DNA from: an uncultured Flavobacteriaceae bacterium
Lineage (GTDB): Bacteria; Bacteroidota; Bacteroidia; Flavobacteriales; Flavobacteriaceae
Reading direction: 5' to 3'
Assembly (NCBI GenBank): GCA_938029725.1
Contig: CALHGE010000020.1
Span: 62,001-126,000 of the forward strand
Length of the DNA: 64,000 bases
Positions within the stretch are counted from its first letter, which is position 1; the number at the start of each line of letters is the position of its first letter. Shown piece by piece: positions 1-8,539 of this stretch. The notes under the pieces are model-generated. The model had not been told where the DNA came from. It saw nothing but the letters and a program-made list of their open reading frames with translations, and searched no databases. Made by a program: the position numbers and the translations under genes.

Positions 1-2781
1 TTTACTGGAAGCCTCATAAACGGCATTCGCTGAATTTGTATCTACTTTCAATCGAGGATCAGATTTTACAGTAATCATTGTTTCTTCAGTCTTATCACCA
101 TAACTCATTCTTACCTTGTATATACCAGGTTTTACAATACGACCACCGCGCTCGTTTTTCCTTTTGCTGATTTTTCGAGACGCTCTATCCGGACCTTTCT
201 CATCCATTCTCCAATAAATTCTATGGAATCCTGCTTTTTCTGGAGTTTTATATTTCAGCGTTCGGATGACTTTATCTCCACTTAAAAACTCAAACTGAAC
301 AGAATCTTTTTTCTGAACTCCCGTTAGTTCCTTTTTATCATCGGATGCCTCATCCTCTTTCTTTTCACCATCTTTCTTTTCAGGAGTATCTGCTTTTTTC
401 TTTCCTTCTTTGAGGTAATACGTGATCATCGCACCTAGTTTGCGATTTTCTGCATTGTACATACCGTCACCACCAAAACGACTTCCAGTAGGCTGCTGAA
501 TGGCAGCTTGATATGCTGTAGGTGGCGTAAAAAGCTTCATGTCTGCATTAAGGATTCCCTTATTTGAAGCTAAAGCTCGTAACGGACGAATATCATCTAA
601 AACCCAAGCAGCACGGCCAAAAGTGCCAATGACCAAATCATGTTCTCTTGGATGAATCACTAAATCTTTGGTAGAAACCGTTGGAAAACCTTCTGTCCAT
701 TTTTGCCATGTGGCTGCTGCATCAAATGAGAGGTATAAACCGTCATCGGTTCCTAAGAACAAAAGATTGGCATTTTCAGGATCTTCAACAATTGATAAGG
801 TGTAACTCTGTACGTCAGTGCCATCAACAATACGTTCCCATGTTTTACCATAATTTCTAGTACGGAAAGCATAGGGTGTGTAATTGAACCTTCGATAATC
901 ATTCGCGATTAACAATGCCTCTCCTTTATTTTTGTTAGATGCTTTGATCTGTGGAATCCAACTTCCTGCAGGTAAACCATTAATGTTTTTCGTAACATCG
1001 ATCCAGCTAGTACCTCCATTTTGAGTATAGTGTACACGACCATCGTCAGAACCTGCCCAAAGCATATCTTTTTCGATAGGCGATGGTTCAACAACCAATA
1101 GGGTAGTATGATTTTCAGCTCCTGTTGCATCCATGCTCAATCCGCCACTCTCACTTTGCTTTTGCTTTTCAGGATCGTTTGTAGTTAAATCAGGAGAAAT
1201 AACTTCCCAAGTCAAGCCTTTGTCGGTGGTTTTGTGAACGAACTGACTTCCGAAGTATGCTGTACTAGTATCAAATGGATCTTGCCCAATTGCTGCATTC
1301 CAATTGAAGCGTAGTTTCGTGTCAGCATCTGGCGGTGTTGGGCGCACGATATAATTATTACCTGTAATATGATCATAGCGCTGCACAAAACCTTGCTGAC
1401 TCATCGTATAACCGTATTGTGAATTCTCTACATCTGGTACCACATCAAAGCCATCACCGAAACTGATTTCTTGCCAGTAGCTGTTGCGAATACCTTGGCG
1501 TTTCCAGACATAGGCAGGGCCTCGCCATGAGCCGTTGTCTTGCATGCCACCATACACATTATAAGGAAATTCATTATCTGTCGCGATATGATAAAATTGC
1601 GCTACCGGAATATTGCCAATAAAACGCCATGATTTACCACCATCTTTTGAAATATTAAACCCACCATCATTACCGTTCAGAATAAATTGTCCGTTTTCAG
1701 GATGTATCCAAAATGCGTGATGGTCAGGGTGAACACCATTGGTAACATCATTGCCATAAGCATTCATTAACTGCTTAAAATTTTTACCGCCATCTTCAGA
1801 TTTGTTAATGAATGTAAATACTGAATACACTCGATTTTCGTTTTGCGGATCTACATAAATTTCAGAATAGTAGAAAGGGCGATTTCCAATATCAGGTTTA
1901 TTATTAATCATTTTCCATTTAAAACCACCATCTTCAGATTTATAAAGAGCATTCTTCTTTGATTCGATTAATGCATATACCACATTTGGTTTTCCAGGAG
2001 CGATAGCAACACCAATACGACCAAGATTGCCTTTTGGTAGTCCGTCTTCTTCCGTTAATTTTTTCCAATTTTTACCACCATCGTGAGTCATGTAGAGTCC
2101 ACTGCCTGTTCCTCCAGATTTAAAAAACCATGGATCTCGCTTGTGTTCCCACATGGCAGCAATTAATTTATTTGGATTAGTAGGGTCCATAATCAAATCG
2201 GCAACCCCAGTTTTATTGTTTACAAAAAGGATTTTATTCCAAGTCTCACCGCCATCTGTAGTTTTAAAAACACCGCGTTCAGGGTGCTCTCCCCAGGGAG
2301 AACCAATAGCACCAACATATACTGTATTTGGGTCGGTAGGGTCAATTTTTATTCTATGGATGTGTCTTGTTTTTTCGAGACCCATCGCTTTCCAGCTTTT
2401 GCCACCGTCTAAAGATTTGTAGGCACCAAAACCACCATTCAAACTATTTCTCGGATTTCCTTCACCCGTACCTACCCAAATTACAGAAGGGTTCGATTGT
2501 TGAATGGCCAAAGCACCTACAGATGCCGTCAATTCTTGATCGAACAAAGCCTCCCATTTAATACCGCCTGAAGTGGATTTCCAAACACCCCCAGATGCCG
2601 TACCTACATACATGATATCAGGGTTCGCATGTACCGCGTCTATTGCGGTAACACGGCCACTCATACCCCCTGGGCCAATGTTTCTTGGTTTGAGGTCTTG
2701 CACCAATTTCATATTGAAATCTTGTGCAAAAGTAGCAGTTGCTACAAAAAAGAATAGCATTGATTTAAATAAATACTTCAT
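1..2781 (-). CDS. Sortilin/VPS10-like Asp-box (BNR repeat) exported protein, 3' end outside window
   Basis: The frame is open from an ATG at 2781 to the window edge, so 927 residues are visible and the C-terminus is missing. The first 20 residues are a Sec signal peptide ending TFAQ. Many Asp-box motifs of the form S/T-x-D-G-G-x-x-W follow (SLDGGKSW, TTDGGETW, THDGGKNW, SEDGGFKW, SKDGGKSW and others), spaced as in the ten-bladed VPS10/sortilin and exo-sialidase-like propellers. A lysine- and glutamate-rich stretch lies about 790-815, before a FlgD-like region near the edge. Family members of about 1,000 residues are common in marine Bacteroidota and are usually annotated as glycosyl hydrolases, but no catalytic activity can be read here. 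It follows the amidohydrolase gene by 33 bases and probably shares its transcript. Confidence 0.85.
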   Translation of the reverse strand, partial: MKYLFKSMLFFFVATATFAQDFNMKLVQDLKPRNIGPGGMSGRVTAIDAVHANPDIMYVGTASGGVWKSTSGGIKWEALFDQELTASVGALAIQQSNPSVIWVGTGEGNPRNSLNGGFGAYKSLDGGKSWKAMGLEKTRHIHRIKIDPTDPNTVYVGAIGSPWGEHPERGVFKTTDGGETWNKILFVNNKTGVADLIMDPTNPNKLIAAMWEHKRDPWFFKSGGTGSGLYMTHDGGKNWKKLTEEDGLPKGNLGRIGVAIAPGKPNVVYALIESKKNALYKSEDGGFKWKMINNKPDIGNRPFYYSEIYVDPQNENRVYSVFTFINKSEDGGKNFKQLMNAYGNDVTNGVHPDHHAFWIHPENGQFILNGNDGGFNISKDGGKSWRFIGNIPVAQFYHIATDNEFPYNVYGGMQDNGSWRGPAYVWKRQGIRNSYWQEISFGDGFDVVPDVENSQYGYTMSQQGFVQRYDHITGNNYIVRPTPPDADTKLRFNWNAAIGQDPFDTSTAYFGSQFVHKTTDKGLTWEVISPDLTTNDPEKQKQSESGGLSMDATGAENHTTLLVVEPSPIEKDMLWAGSDDGRVHYTQNGGTSWIDVTKNINGLPAGSWIPQIKASNKNKGEALLIANDYRRFNYTPYAFRTRNYGKTWERIVDGTDVQSYTLSIVEDPENANLLFLGTDDGLYLSFDAAATWQKWTEGFPTVSTKDLVIHPREHDLVIGTFGRAAWVLDDIRPLRALASNKGILNADMKLFTPPTAYQAAIQQPTGSRFGGDGMYNAENRKLGAMITYYLKEGKKKADTPEKKDGEKKEDEASDDKKELTGVQKKDSVQFEFLSGDKVIRTLKYKTPEKAGFHRIYWRMDEKGPDRASRKISKRKNERGGRIVKPGIYKVRMSYGDKTEETMITVKSDPRLKVDTNSANAVYEASSK

Positions 2782-2814
2782 TTTTAATATTGAATTAGCT
2801 AGTTATTATTTTGT

Positions 2815-5800
2815 TTATTGGTGTCCCAAATGGCATCCGCATCCTGGTCTTGTAAAACTCTTTGATTCTTCATGCCAAGGGAAAGCCTGGCTATAGGTGT
2901 TGTTTTCCCACCAAAATTGTTCTCTATTCGTAGTTGTATTGCCTATCTCATTCATGGTAGCAGTATCATATAATCTTCCATTCACCATAGTGTAGGTTAC
3001 GGTTTCAGTATTTCTGATGTCCTCTAAAGGGTTTTTTTCCAGTACGATTAGATCCGCTAACTTTCCTTCTTTTAATGAGCCAATTTCATTACCAGCACCG
3101 ATGTAAGAAGCACCGTTAATTGTTGCCGCTTCTAGTGCTTCCATATGAGTCATGCCTCCTTGGTGTAGTAGCCAAAGCTCCCAATGTGCACCTAAGCCTT
3201 GCAATTGGCCATGTGCTCCTAAATTCACTTTTACACCACTATCGGCTAGGGCTTTTGCCGTTTTGGAAACTAGAACATGTCCGTTCTCATATTCTTCATC
3301 AGGCACCATAGTTCGGTGACGTGATCGCGAATCAACCAAGGCCCTTGGTGTATATTTTAAGAGTTTTTTGTTTTCCCAAACTTTATCTTTTTGATAAAAA
3401 AAGAATTCCCCATTTAGCCCTCCATAATTTACAATTAAAGTGGGCGTGTAGCCAGATTTACTTGTTTTCCATAGTTCTAGCACATCTTTGTATACCGGTG
3501 CTACGGGTATGTTATGTTCGATGCCTGTATGGCCATCCATTAGCATAGTCATATTCGTGTAAAAAGTAGATCCGCCTTCGGGTACCACATTAATTTTTAA
3601 TTCTCGCGCCGCTTGCATTACTTGCTGCCGCTGTTCTCGACGTGGTTGGTTATAGCTCTTTACAGATTGCGCGCCATAAGCCTTTGTTCGTCGAATAGAG
3701 GAACGTGCATCCTCCAAACTATTGATAGGTGCTTTAAAATCCCCATCAGCACCGTAAAGAATTATGCCTGTAGAGTAAACTCTAGGGCCAACCATCTCAC
3801 CACTTTTAATTAGTTCAGCCATAGCAAAAATCGATTCTGAATTTGCAGATGGATCATGAGATGTAGTTACTCCAAAGGCTAAATTCGCATAAAGTTGCCA
3901 GTGTTTTTGTGTAGTTAGACCATAACGAAAACCGCCAATATGCGCATGGGCATCTACAATGCCAGGCATAATGGTTTTGCCAGAAACATCCATTACTTTC
4001 GTATTTGAAGGAATCGTAATATCAGCAGTTTTTCCGATGGTTTCTATTTTGTTCTCATTGATAACTATAGTTCCGTTTTCAATTACTTCACCGCTTTCCA
4101 TGGTTATAATTCTAGCATTTACAAAAGCTACTCTTCCTTTTGGCTTATGCATTTTTACGGATAAGCCTATAGGGCTTCCTACAGAATCCATTTTGGCTAC
4201 TTTTTTAGGAGAACCAGGAAGAAAAGTATACCGGTCTTTAATTTCATTGGAAAAATACGCATCCCCTAAGGTCCAATGAATAGTTTTGCTATCTGCAGAC
4301 CAGTGCAAGTTGATACCGGCATCTTTGGCGATTTCTGAAACAGGAACCACTGTTGATTTGGTATCTAAATCAATTTCTTTTCCATTTAGTAATAAGGGCG
4401 CTATATATGCTTTATGTAAGTTGGTAAAAGCGATCCATTTATTATCAGGGCTTGGCACCAGGCGATTGGCATATTTAGATTTAATATGTGTCTTTTCGTC
4501 TTCCCCGTTTAGGTTAACAGATTTTAGGGCTTTAGTAAGGCTTCCGAAATAGGTGCCGCCGGTTTGGTAAAAGATTCGATTTCCGTCTACAGTAAATTGA
4601 GGATGTTCTCCCTCTTTGGTTAGTCGCTTTAAATTGCTTCCGCTGCTAGTCATGGTGTATATACCCGCATTTTTACCAAAAGAGATTCCTTGGTCCATAT
4701 TTCCTGATTCTTTTTGAAATACAATTTTTTGCCCTGAAGGACTAAAAGCCGGATTTCTAAAGATGCCTTTTTTCTTAGTCAGTTTGGTTGATGCGCCCCC
4801 TTGAGCAGAAATTTTGTGCACAGCGCCTAAGTCTGTATCATTCCAAGAAACATAAACCAGTTCTTTGCCATCAGCTGAAAAAGAAGGTTCAGATTCGAAA
4901 TCAGAGGCCTTAGTTAGTCTTTTTGGCTTTCCATTAGGAAGGTTTTTAGTCCAAAGATGTCCCAAAGCATTAAATACCAAAGTTTTTCCATTAGGCGAAG
5001 TGACAGCATGACGGATAACCTTCGCTTCAAATTTATCGGCATCAACCGGGTTGTTAAAATGCACAGTTTCTGCAATTTGAATATTGGCATCAATTGTAAA
5101 GGGTATATTGGTGACTTCGAGTGTGTTTATATCTATTTTGTGCAACTGCCCTTTACTCCAAAAAACAAGCGCTTTATCGTCGGGTGTGAAACTGTAATTG
5201 GGGTATACTCCAAAAATTGCCCAGGCTTCTTGTTGGTCTTTATTTAGGTCATCAAAAAGAGGCCATTCTTCACCTGTTTCCAAATCATGCAAATACAATA
5301 CTGTTTTTGTTCGTACACGTTTTACAAAAGCCATTTTTTTACCATCTCTTGATAATTGAGGACGTGCAGCTCCACCCGGACCTCTGGTTACAATGCCCGT
5401 TTCTCCTGTTTCAAACTCGTAGCGTTTGATGGCGTATATCTGTTTATTAGGGTCTTTGTTGTACTGAAAATAGCCGCCAGGGTATACATCTTCGCTATAA
5501 TAAAGATATTTGCCATTAGGAGATATACAAGGTTCGTTAACATCTTGTTGGTCATTTTTACGTTTAGTCAATTGTACCCCAGAGCCACCCGTGATATGGT
5601 ATTGCCAAATTTCACCAGCACCTAAAGAACGCTGCGAAGTAAAATGCTTTCTCGCAACAATATAGTTTCCATCTGGTGTCCAGTACGGATTATTTAATAG
5701 GCGAAATTTTTCTTTAGTTACCGCTTTAGCATCCGAGCCATCGGTATTCATAACCCAAATGTTATCGCCACCGCCAGCATCGCTAGTAAAGGCGATTTTT

Positions 5801-6102
5801 TTACCATCTGGACTAAAACGTGGTTGTACTTCAAACGGAATTCCGCTGCGAAGAACTTTCGCATTTCCTCCCGTAATAGGCATGCTGTAAATATCACCTA
5901 GTACATCAAAAACGATGCTTTTTCCATCGGGACTCACATCCAAGTTCATCCATGTGCCTTCGCTTGTTGAGAATTGATGGTTTTTGTAGTTGAAACCTTT
6001 TCCTGGATGAGCAACATCCCATTTTTCTTCTTTTGGTTTCTCTTGTGCAACAAGAGAAACTGAAGCTCCTAAAAAGAGAAGAAGCAGTAGTTTTTTGGTC
6101 AT
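2815..6102 (-). CDS. Exported TolB-like beta-propeller amidohydrolase (1095 aa)
   Basis: A signal peptide (about 1-20, cut near LVAQ) is followed by a WD40/TolB-type propeller (about 45-620) with repeated SPDGK-type blade motifs, then an amidohydrolase TIM barrel (about 655-1050). The metal-binding DAHAH is at 717-721, a likely bridging lysine is K815 (SVKSYN) and H863 lies in IEHN. The usual second-half ligands look altered: the motif that normally carries His reads VPEGG, and the final Asp motif reads GAHGQ. The tail carries a short GCGCHLGH sequence. The N-terminal propeller resembles those of dipeptidyl-peptidase and Tricorn enzymes, so a peptide or amino-acid derivative substrate is an inference only. 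Probably first gene of an operon with the sortilin-like gene. Confidence 0.88.
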   Translation of the reverse strand: MTKKLLLLLFLGASVSLVAQEKPKEEKWDVAHPGKGFNYKNHQFSTSEGTWMNLDVSPDGKSIVFDVLGDIYSMPITGGNAKVLRSGIPFEVQPRFSPDGKKIAFTSDAGGGDNIWVMNTDGSDAKAVTKEKFRLLNNPYWTPDGNYIVARKHFTSQRSLGAGEIWQYHITGGSGVQLTKRKNDQQDVNEPCISPNGKYLYYSEDVYPGGYFQYNKDPNKQIYAIKRYEFETGETGIVTRGPGGAARPQLSRDGKKMAFVKRVRTKTVLYLHDLETGEEWPLFDDLNKDQQEAWAIFGVYPNYSFTPDDKALVFWSKGQLHKIDINTLEVTNIPFTIDANIQIAETVHFNNPVDADKFEAKVIRHAVTSPNGKTLVFNALGHLWTKNLPNGKPKRLTKASDFESEPSFSADGKELVYVSWNDTDLGAVHKISAQGGASTKLTKKKGIFRNPAFSPSGQKIVFQKESGNMDQGISFGKNAGIYTMTSSGSNLKRLTKEGEHPQFTVDGNRIFYQTGGTYFGSLTKALKSVNLNGEDEKTHIKSKYANRLVPSPDNKWIAFTNLHKAYIAPLLLNGKEIDLDTKSTVVPVSEIAKDAGINLHWSADSKTIHWTLGDAYFSNEIKDRYTFLPGSPKKVAKMDSVGSPIGLSVKMHKPKGRVAFVNARIITMESGEVIENGTIVINENKIETIGKTADITIPSNTKVMDVSGKTIMPGIVDAHAHIGGFRYGLTTQKHWQLYANLAFGVTTSHDPSANSESIFAMAELIKSGEMVGPRVYSTGIILYGADGDFKAPINSLEDARSSIRRTKAYGAQSVKSYNQPRREQRQQVMQAARELKINVVPEGGSTFYTNMTMLMDGHTGIEHNIPVAPVYKDVLELWKTSKSGYTPTLIVNYGGLNGEFFFYQKDKVWENKKLLKYTPRALVDSRSRHRTMVPDEEYENGHVLVSKTAKALADSGVKVNLGAHGQLQGLGAHWELWLLHQGGMTHMEALEAATINGASYIGAGNEIGSLKEGKLADLIVLEKNPLEDIRNTETVTYTMVNGRLYDTATMNEIGNTTTNREQFWWENNTYSQAFPWHEESKSFTRPGCGCHLGHQ

Positions 6103-6271
6103 TCGTTAAGTACGTTAATTAGTCAAGCTAAATGTAAGGAAAACTTTAGATGTGATTTCTTAAAGGCTTGTTAAGACCTTTTCTTAATAAACTAAAAATT
6201 TTAGGTTTTGACCTATGATAATTAAGCTACTATTTTACAAATGTCTATCTTGAGTTTGTAAAACAAAACAT

Positions 6272-7204
6272 ATGCACACGATCCTTGGGGCAAACGGTAT
6301 CATTGGGCGAGAATTGGCTAAGGCGCTAAGAGCCAATTACACGAATGAAATCAAATTAGTAGGCCGAAACCCTGAAAAAGTTCACTCTAATGATGTTTTA
6401 TGTAAAGCTGATTTATTTGATATTGAAGATGTTCATAGGGCACTTGAAAATACAGAAATCGCTTATTTGACAGTCGGATTACCATATACTTCTGAAATTT
6501 GGTTGCGCGATTGGGAACGTATTATGAGTAATGTTATTGAAGCTTGTAAAAAGCAAAATTGTAAACTGGTCTATTTTGACAACACCTACATGTATCCGCA
6601 ATACATCACTGTTCAAAATGAGAATACACCCATGAGCGCTACCGGAAAAAAGGGTGTTGGTAAAAAGCGCGCTACTGAATTATTATTAAACGCAATTGCA
6701 AATAATGAGATCGAAGCTTTAATCTGTCGTGCCCCTGAATTCTACGGCCCTGGTAAAACGAAAGGTTTTACCAATATGCTTGTTTTTGAAAACCTAAGAA
6801 AAGGTAAAAACCCGAAGGTTTTCATGAGTGACAAAGTGCTTCGCACCTTGATTTACACACCAGATGCTAGCAAAGCTATGGCTTTACTTGGGAATACATC
6901 AGATGCGTATGGACAGACATGGCATCTGCCTTGTGACGACAATCGTCTTAATTATAAGGGGTTTATTTCTGAAATCTCCAAACAATTGGGTAGGGAAGTA
7001 AAATATACGGTATTGAATTCTTTTATCCTTAAAGTGATGTCTTTATTCCACCCAATGATCAAAGAGACAAAAGAATTGTTCCCCAGATATCAAATTGATA
7101 ATATTTTTGATTCATCAAAATTCAAAACGCGCTTTCCTGATTTTACCGTAACGACCTACTCTGAGGGAATTAAAAGAATAGTAGAAGACTACGAGATCAA
7201 ATAG
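6272..7204 (+). CDS. NAD(P)-dependent epimerase/reductase, extended SDR type (310 aa)
   Basis: The N-terminus has the Rossmann glycine motif GANGIIG right after the start, as in atypical extended short-chain dehydrogenases (NAD-dependent epimerase/dehydratase family). Residues near 105-130 include FDNTYMY and the stretch where the family's catalytic Tyr and Lys lie, but a clean YxxxK is not obvious. No signal peptide or membrane segment is visible, so it is cytoplasmic. The substrate cannot be assigned. It is transcribed away from the amidohydrolase gene, across a 169-base spacer that must hold both promoters. The start at 6272 puts the Rossmann strand at residue 2, so no earlier start is needed. 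Confidence 0.85.
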   Translation: MHTILGANGIIGRELAKALRANYTNEIKLVGRNPEKVHSNDVLCKADLFDIEDVHRALENTEIAYLTVGLPYTSEIWLRDWERIMSNVIEACKKQNCKLVYFDNTYMYPQYITVQNENTPMSATGKKGVGKKRATELLLNAIANNEIEALICRAPEFYGPGKTKGFTNMLVFENLRKGKNPKVFMSDKVLRTLIYTPDASKAMALLGNTSDAYGQTWHLPCDDNRLNYKGFISEISKQLGREVKYTVLNSFILKVMSLFHPMIKETKELFPRYQIDNIFDSSKFKTRFPDFTVTTYSEGIKRIVEDYEIK

Positions 7205-7290
7205 AAATTTCACGGTAGTTTTTGTTTGAATGGAATGTAACGAAATGCTAAAACAGACGTCACATATTCAATCAATCAAAATCAATACTC

Positions 7291-7827
7291 ATGAAACTAC
7301 CACTGCGCCTTCGTATAGTAATTACCCTAATTGTCAGCTTTTTGATTTGGGGTCATTTGGCTTGGGACCATTTTCACGGAGGCATTCCGTCTCATTTCCT
7401 TTTACACAACAAAGATCTACCCGGAATACCCAATTGGTGGGGTGGTATAGTGTTGCCATTTTTTACTTGGTTATTGCTATATCGTATCCATAAACGAATA
7501 GATAGCGCTGACACTTCTCTTGCCACTCAAAACCTTCGAAGTACAGTACTACCGTTTATTTCGGCTGCTTCGGTTTCGATAGTAATTGCGGTTTGCTTTA
7601 GCAATAGTATTGAAGTAACCGACTATATCATGGGCTCTATTTTTATTTTGGCCTTCTTTTTACCACTCTACAAATCTGAGTATCTTTTAGGCTGGGTACT
7701 TGGTGCAGCCTTTACTTTTGGAGCCATTATACCTATGGCCTTTGGAAGTTTGTTAGCATTGGTGTTCTTTGGTTGTTATAAGATTCCTAGAGGGCTTATA
7801 AACTATTTTGGGTCTAAAAAAACTTGA
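7291..7827 (+). CDS. Small multi-pass membrane protein of unknown function (178 aa)
   Basis: Four or five hydrophobic segments are visible: about 8-26, 46-66, 80-100, 106-125 and 130-155. Residues 27-45, between the first two, are rich in His, Gly and Pro (WDHFHGGIPSHF), which puts several possible metal or proton ligands in one loop. No family could be recognised with confidence. It begins 86 bases after the epimerase gene in the same direction and ends 10 bases before a convergent methyltransferase gene. A 264-base open frame that overlaps its start in another phase was dismissed because it lacks protein-like composition. Confidence 0.7.
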   Translation: MKLPLRLRIVITLIVSFLIWGHLAWDHFHGGIPSHFLLHNKDLPGIPNWWGGIVLPFFTWLLLYRIHKRIDSADTSLATQNLRSTVLPFISAASVSIVIAVCFSNSIEVTDYIMGSIFILAFFLPLYKSEYLLGWVLGAAFTFGAIIPMAFGSLLALVFFGCYKIPRGLINYFGSKKT

Positions 7828-7837
7828 TAAATTCTTT

Positions 7838-8437
7838 TTATTTTTTGCTAAAAATTCCAAACAATTCTTTGTCCATCCTAGGTGGAATAGAATTAGTACA
7901 CCGTTGAAAAACTATACTTTTAAAATGCGTATTCAAATACCGTAAGTATAGCTCTTTATCTCCCCCAAAAGGGCGTTTTTCCATATCAGCGGTAAGCGGA
8001 ATATCAAACCAAAGACCTACAAGTTTTCCGCTAGGCTTTAAAAGGAGTGCCATTTGTTTTGCATAGGCACTTCGATTGACATCAGTGGGTAAAAAAGAAC
8101 AGAAAAATGTCTGTTCTAAGATGAGGTCGTATTGCATGCTATGCTGAAAGAAATCATCTAATACTAATTGATTCTTAGGAAAATCAGGATTCCGTTCTTG
8201 AAATTGCTGCAATGGAAATTCAGAAATATCCATGACAAAAACATTTTGAAAACCTTTTTTCCAAAGATATTCAGCTTCATAGCCATTACCAGCACCTGGA
8301 ATCAAGATAGAAATAGATTTATCTTCTAGTTGATCTATATACTCTTTTATGGGAGTAGAAGGGTAGCCAATATCCCAGCCAGTGCTTTTTTCTATGTAGC
8401 GTTGGGTCCAGTAGTTTTGTTCTTCTGGTTTGTTCAT
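7838..8437 (-). CDS. SAM-dependent methyltransferase, thiopurine methyltransferase-like (199 aa)
   Basis: The protein has the class I methyltransferase core. The N-terminus YWTQRY...GWDIG is the TPMT-family opening. SAM motif I is LIPGAGNGYEAEYL at about 45-58, and the acidic end of strand 2 (FVMDIS) follows. LEQTFFC at about 108-114 corresponds to motif IV, and the length is typical for bacterial TPMT-like proteins (Pfam TPMT superfamily). Such enzymes methylate sulfur, selenium or tellurium compounds, or halides and thiols in related lineages; the substrate here is not determinable. It is cytoplasmic and convergent with the upstream small membrane protein gene. About 100 bases separate it from the divergent Tricorn-like gene. 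Confidence 0.85.
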   Translation of the reverse strand: MNKPEEQNYWTQRYIEKSTGWDIGYPSTPIKEYIDQLEDKSISILIPGAGNGYEAEYLWKKGFQNVFVMDISEFPLQQFQERNPDFPKNQLVLDDFFQHSMQYDLILEQTFFCSFLPTDVNRSAYAKQMALLLKPSGKLVGLWFDIPLTADMEKRPFGGDKELYLRYLNTHFKSIVFQRCTNSIPPRMDKELFGIFSKK

Positions 8438-8539
8438 AAGGGAAAGATAATACCCAAAACTAAAATTACGTTAAAAAAACGCTAGATTTTATCCCTTTTG
8501 CTATCTTTCACCACAACTTCCAATTACACCATGTATTGT

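Noticed and set aside
7230-7493. Open frame overlapping the start of the small membrane protein gene
   Set aside because: Different phase, composition not protein-like and interrupted by the real membrane protein gene.
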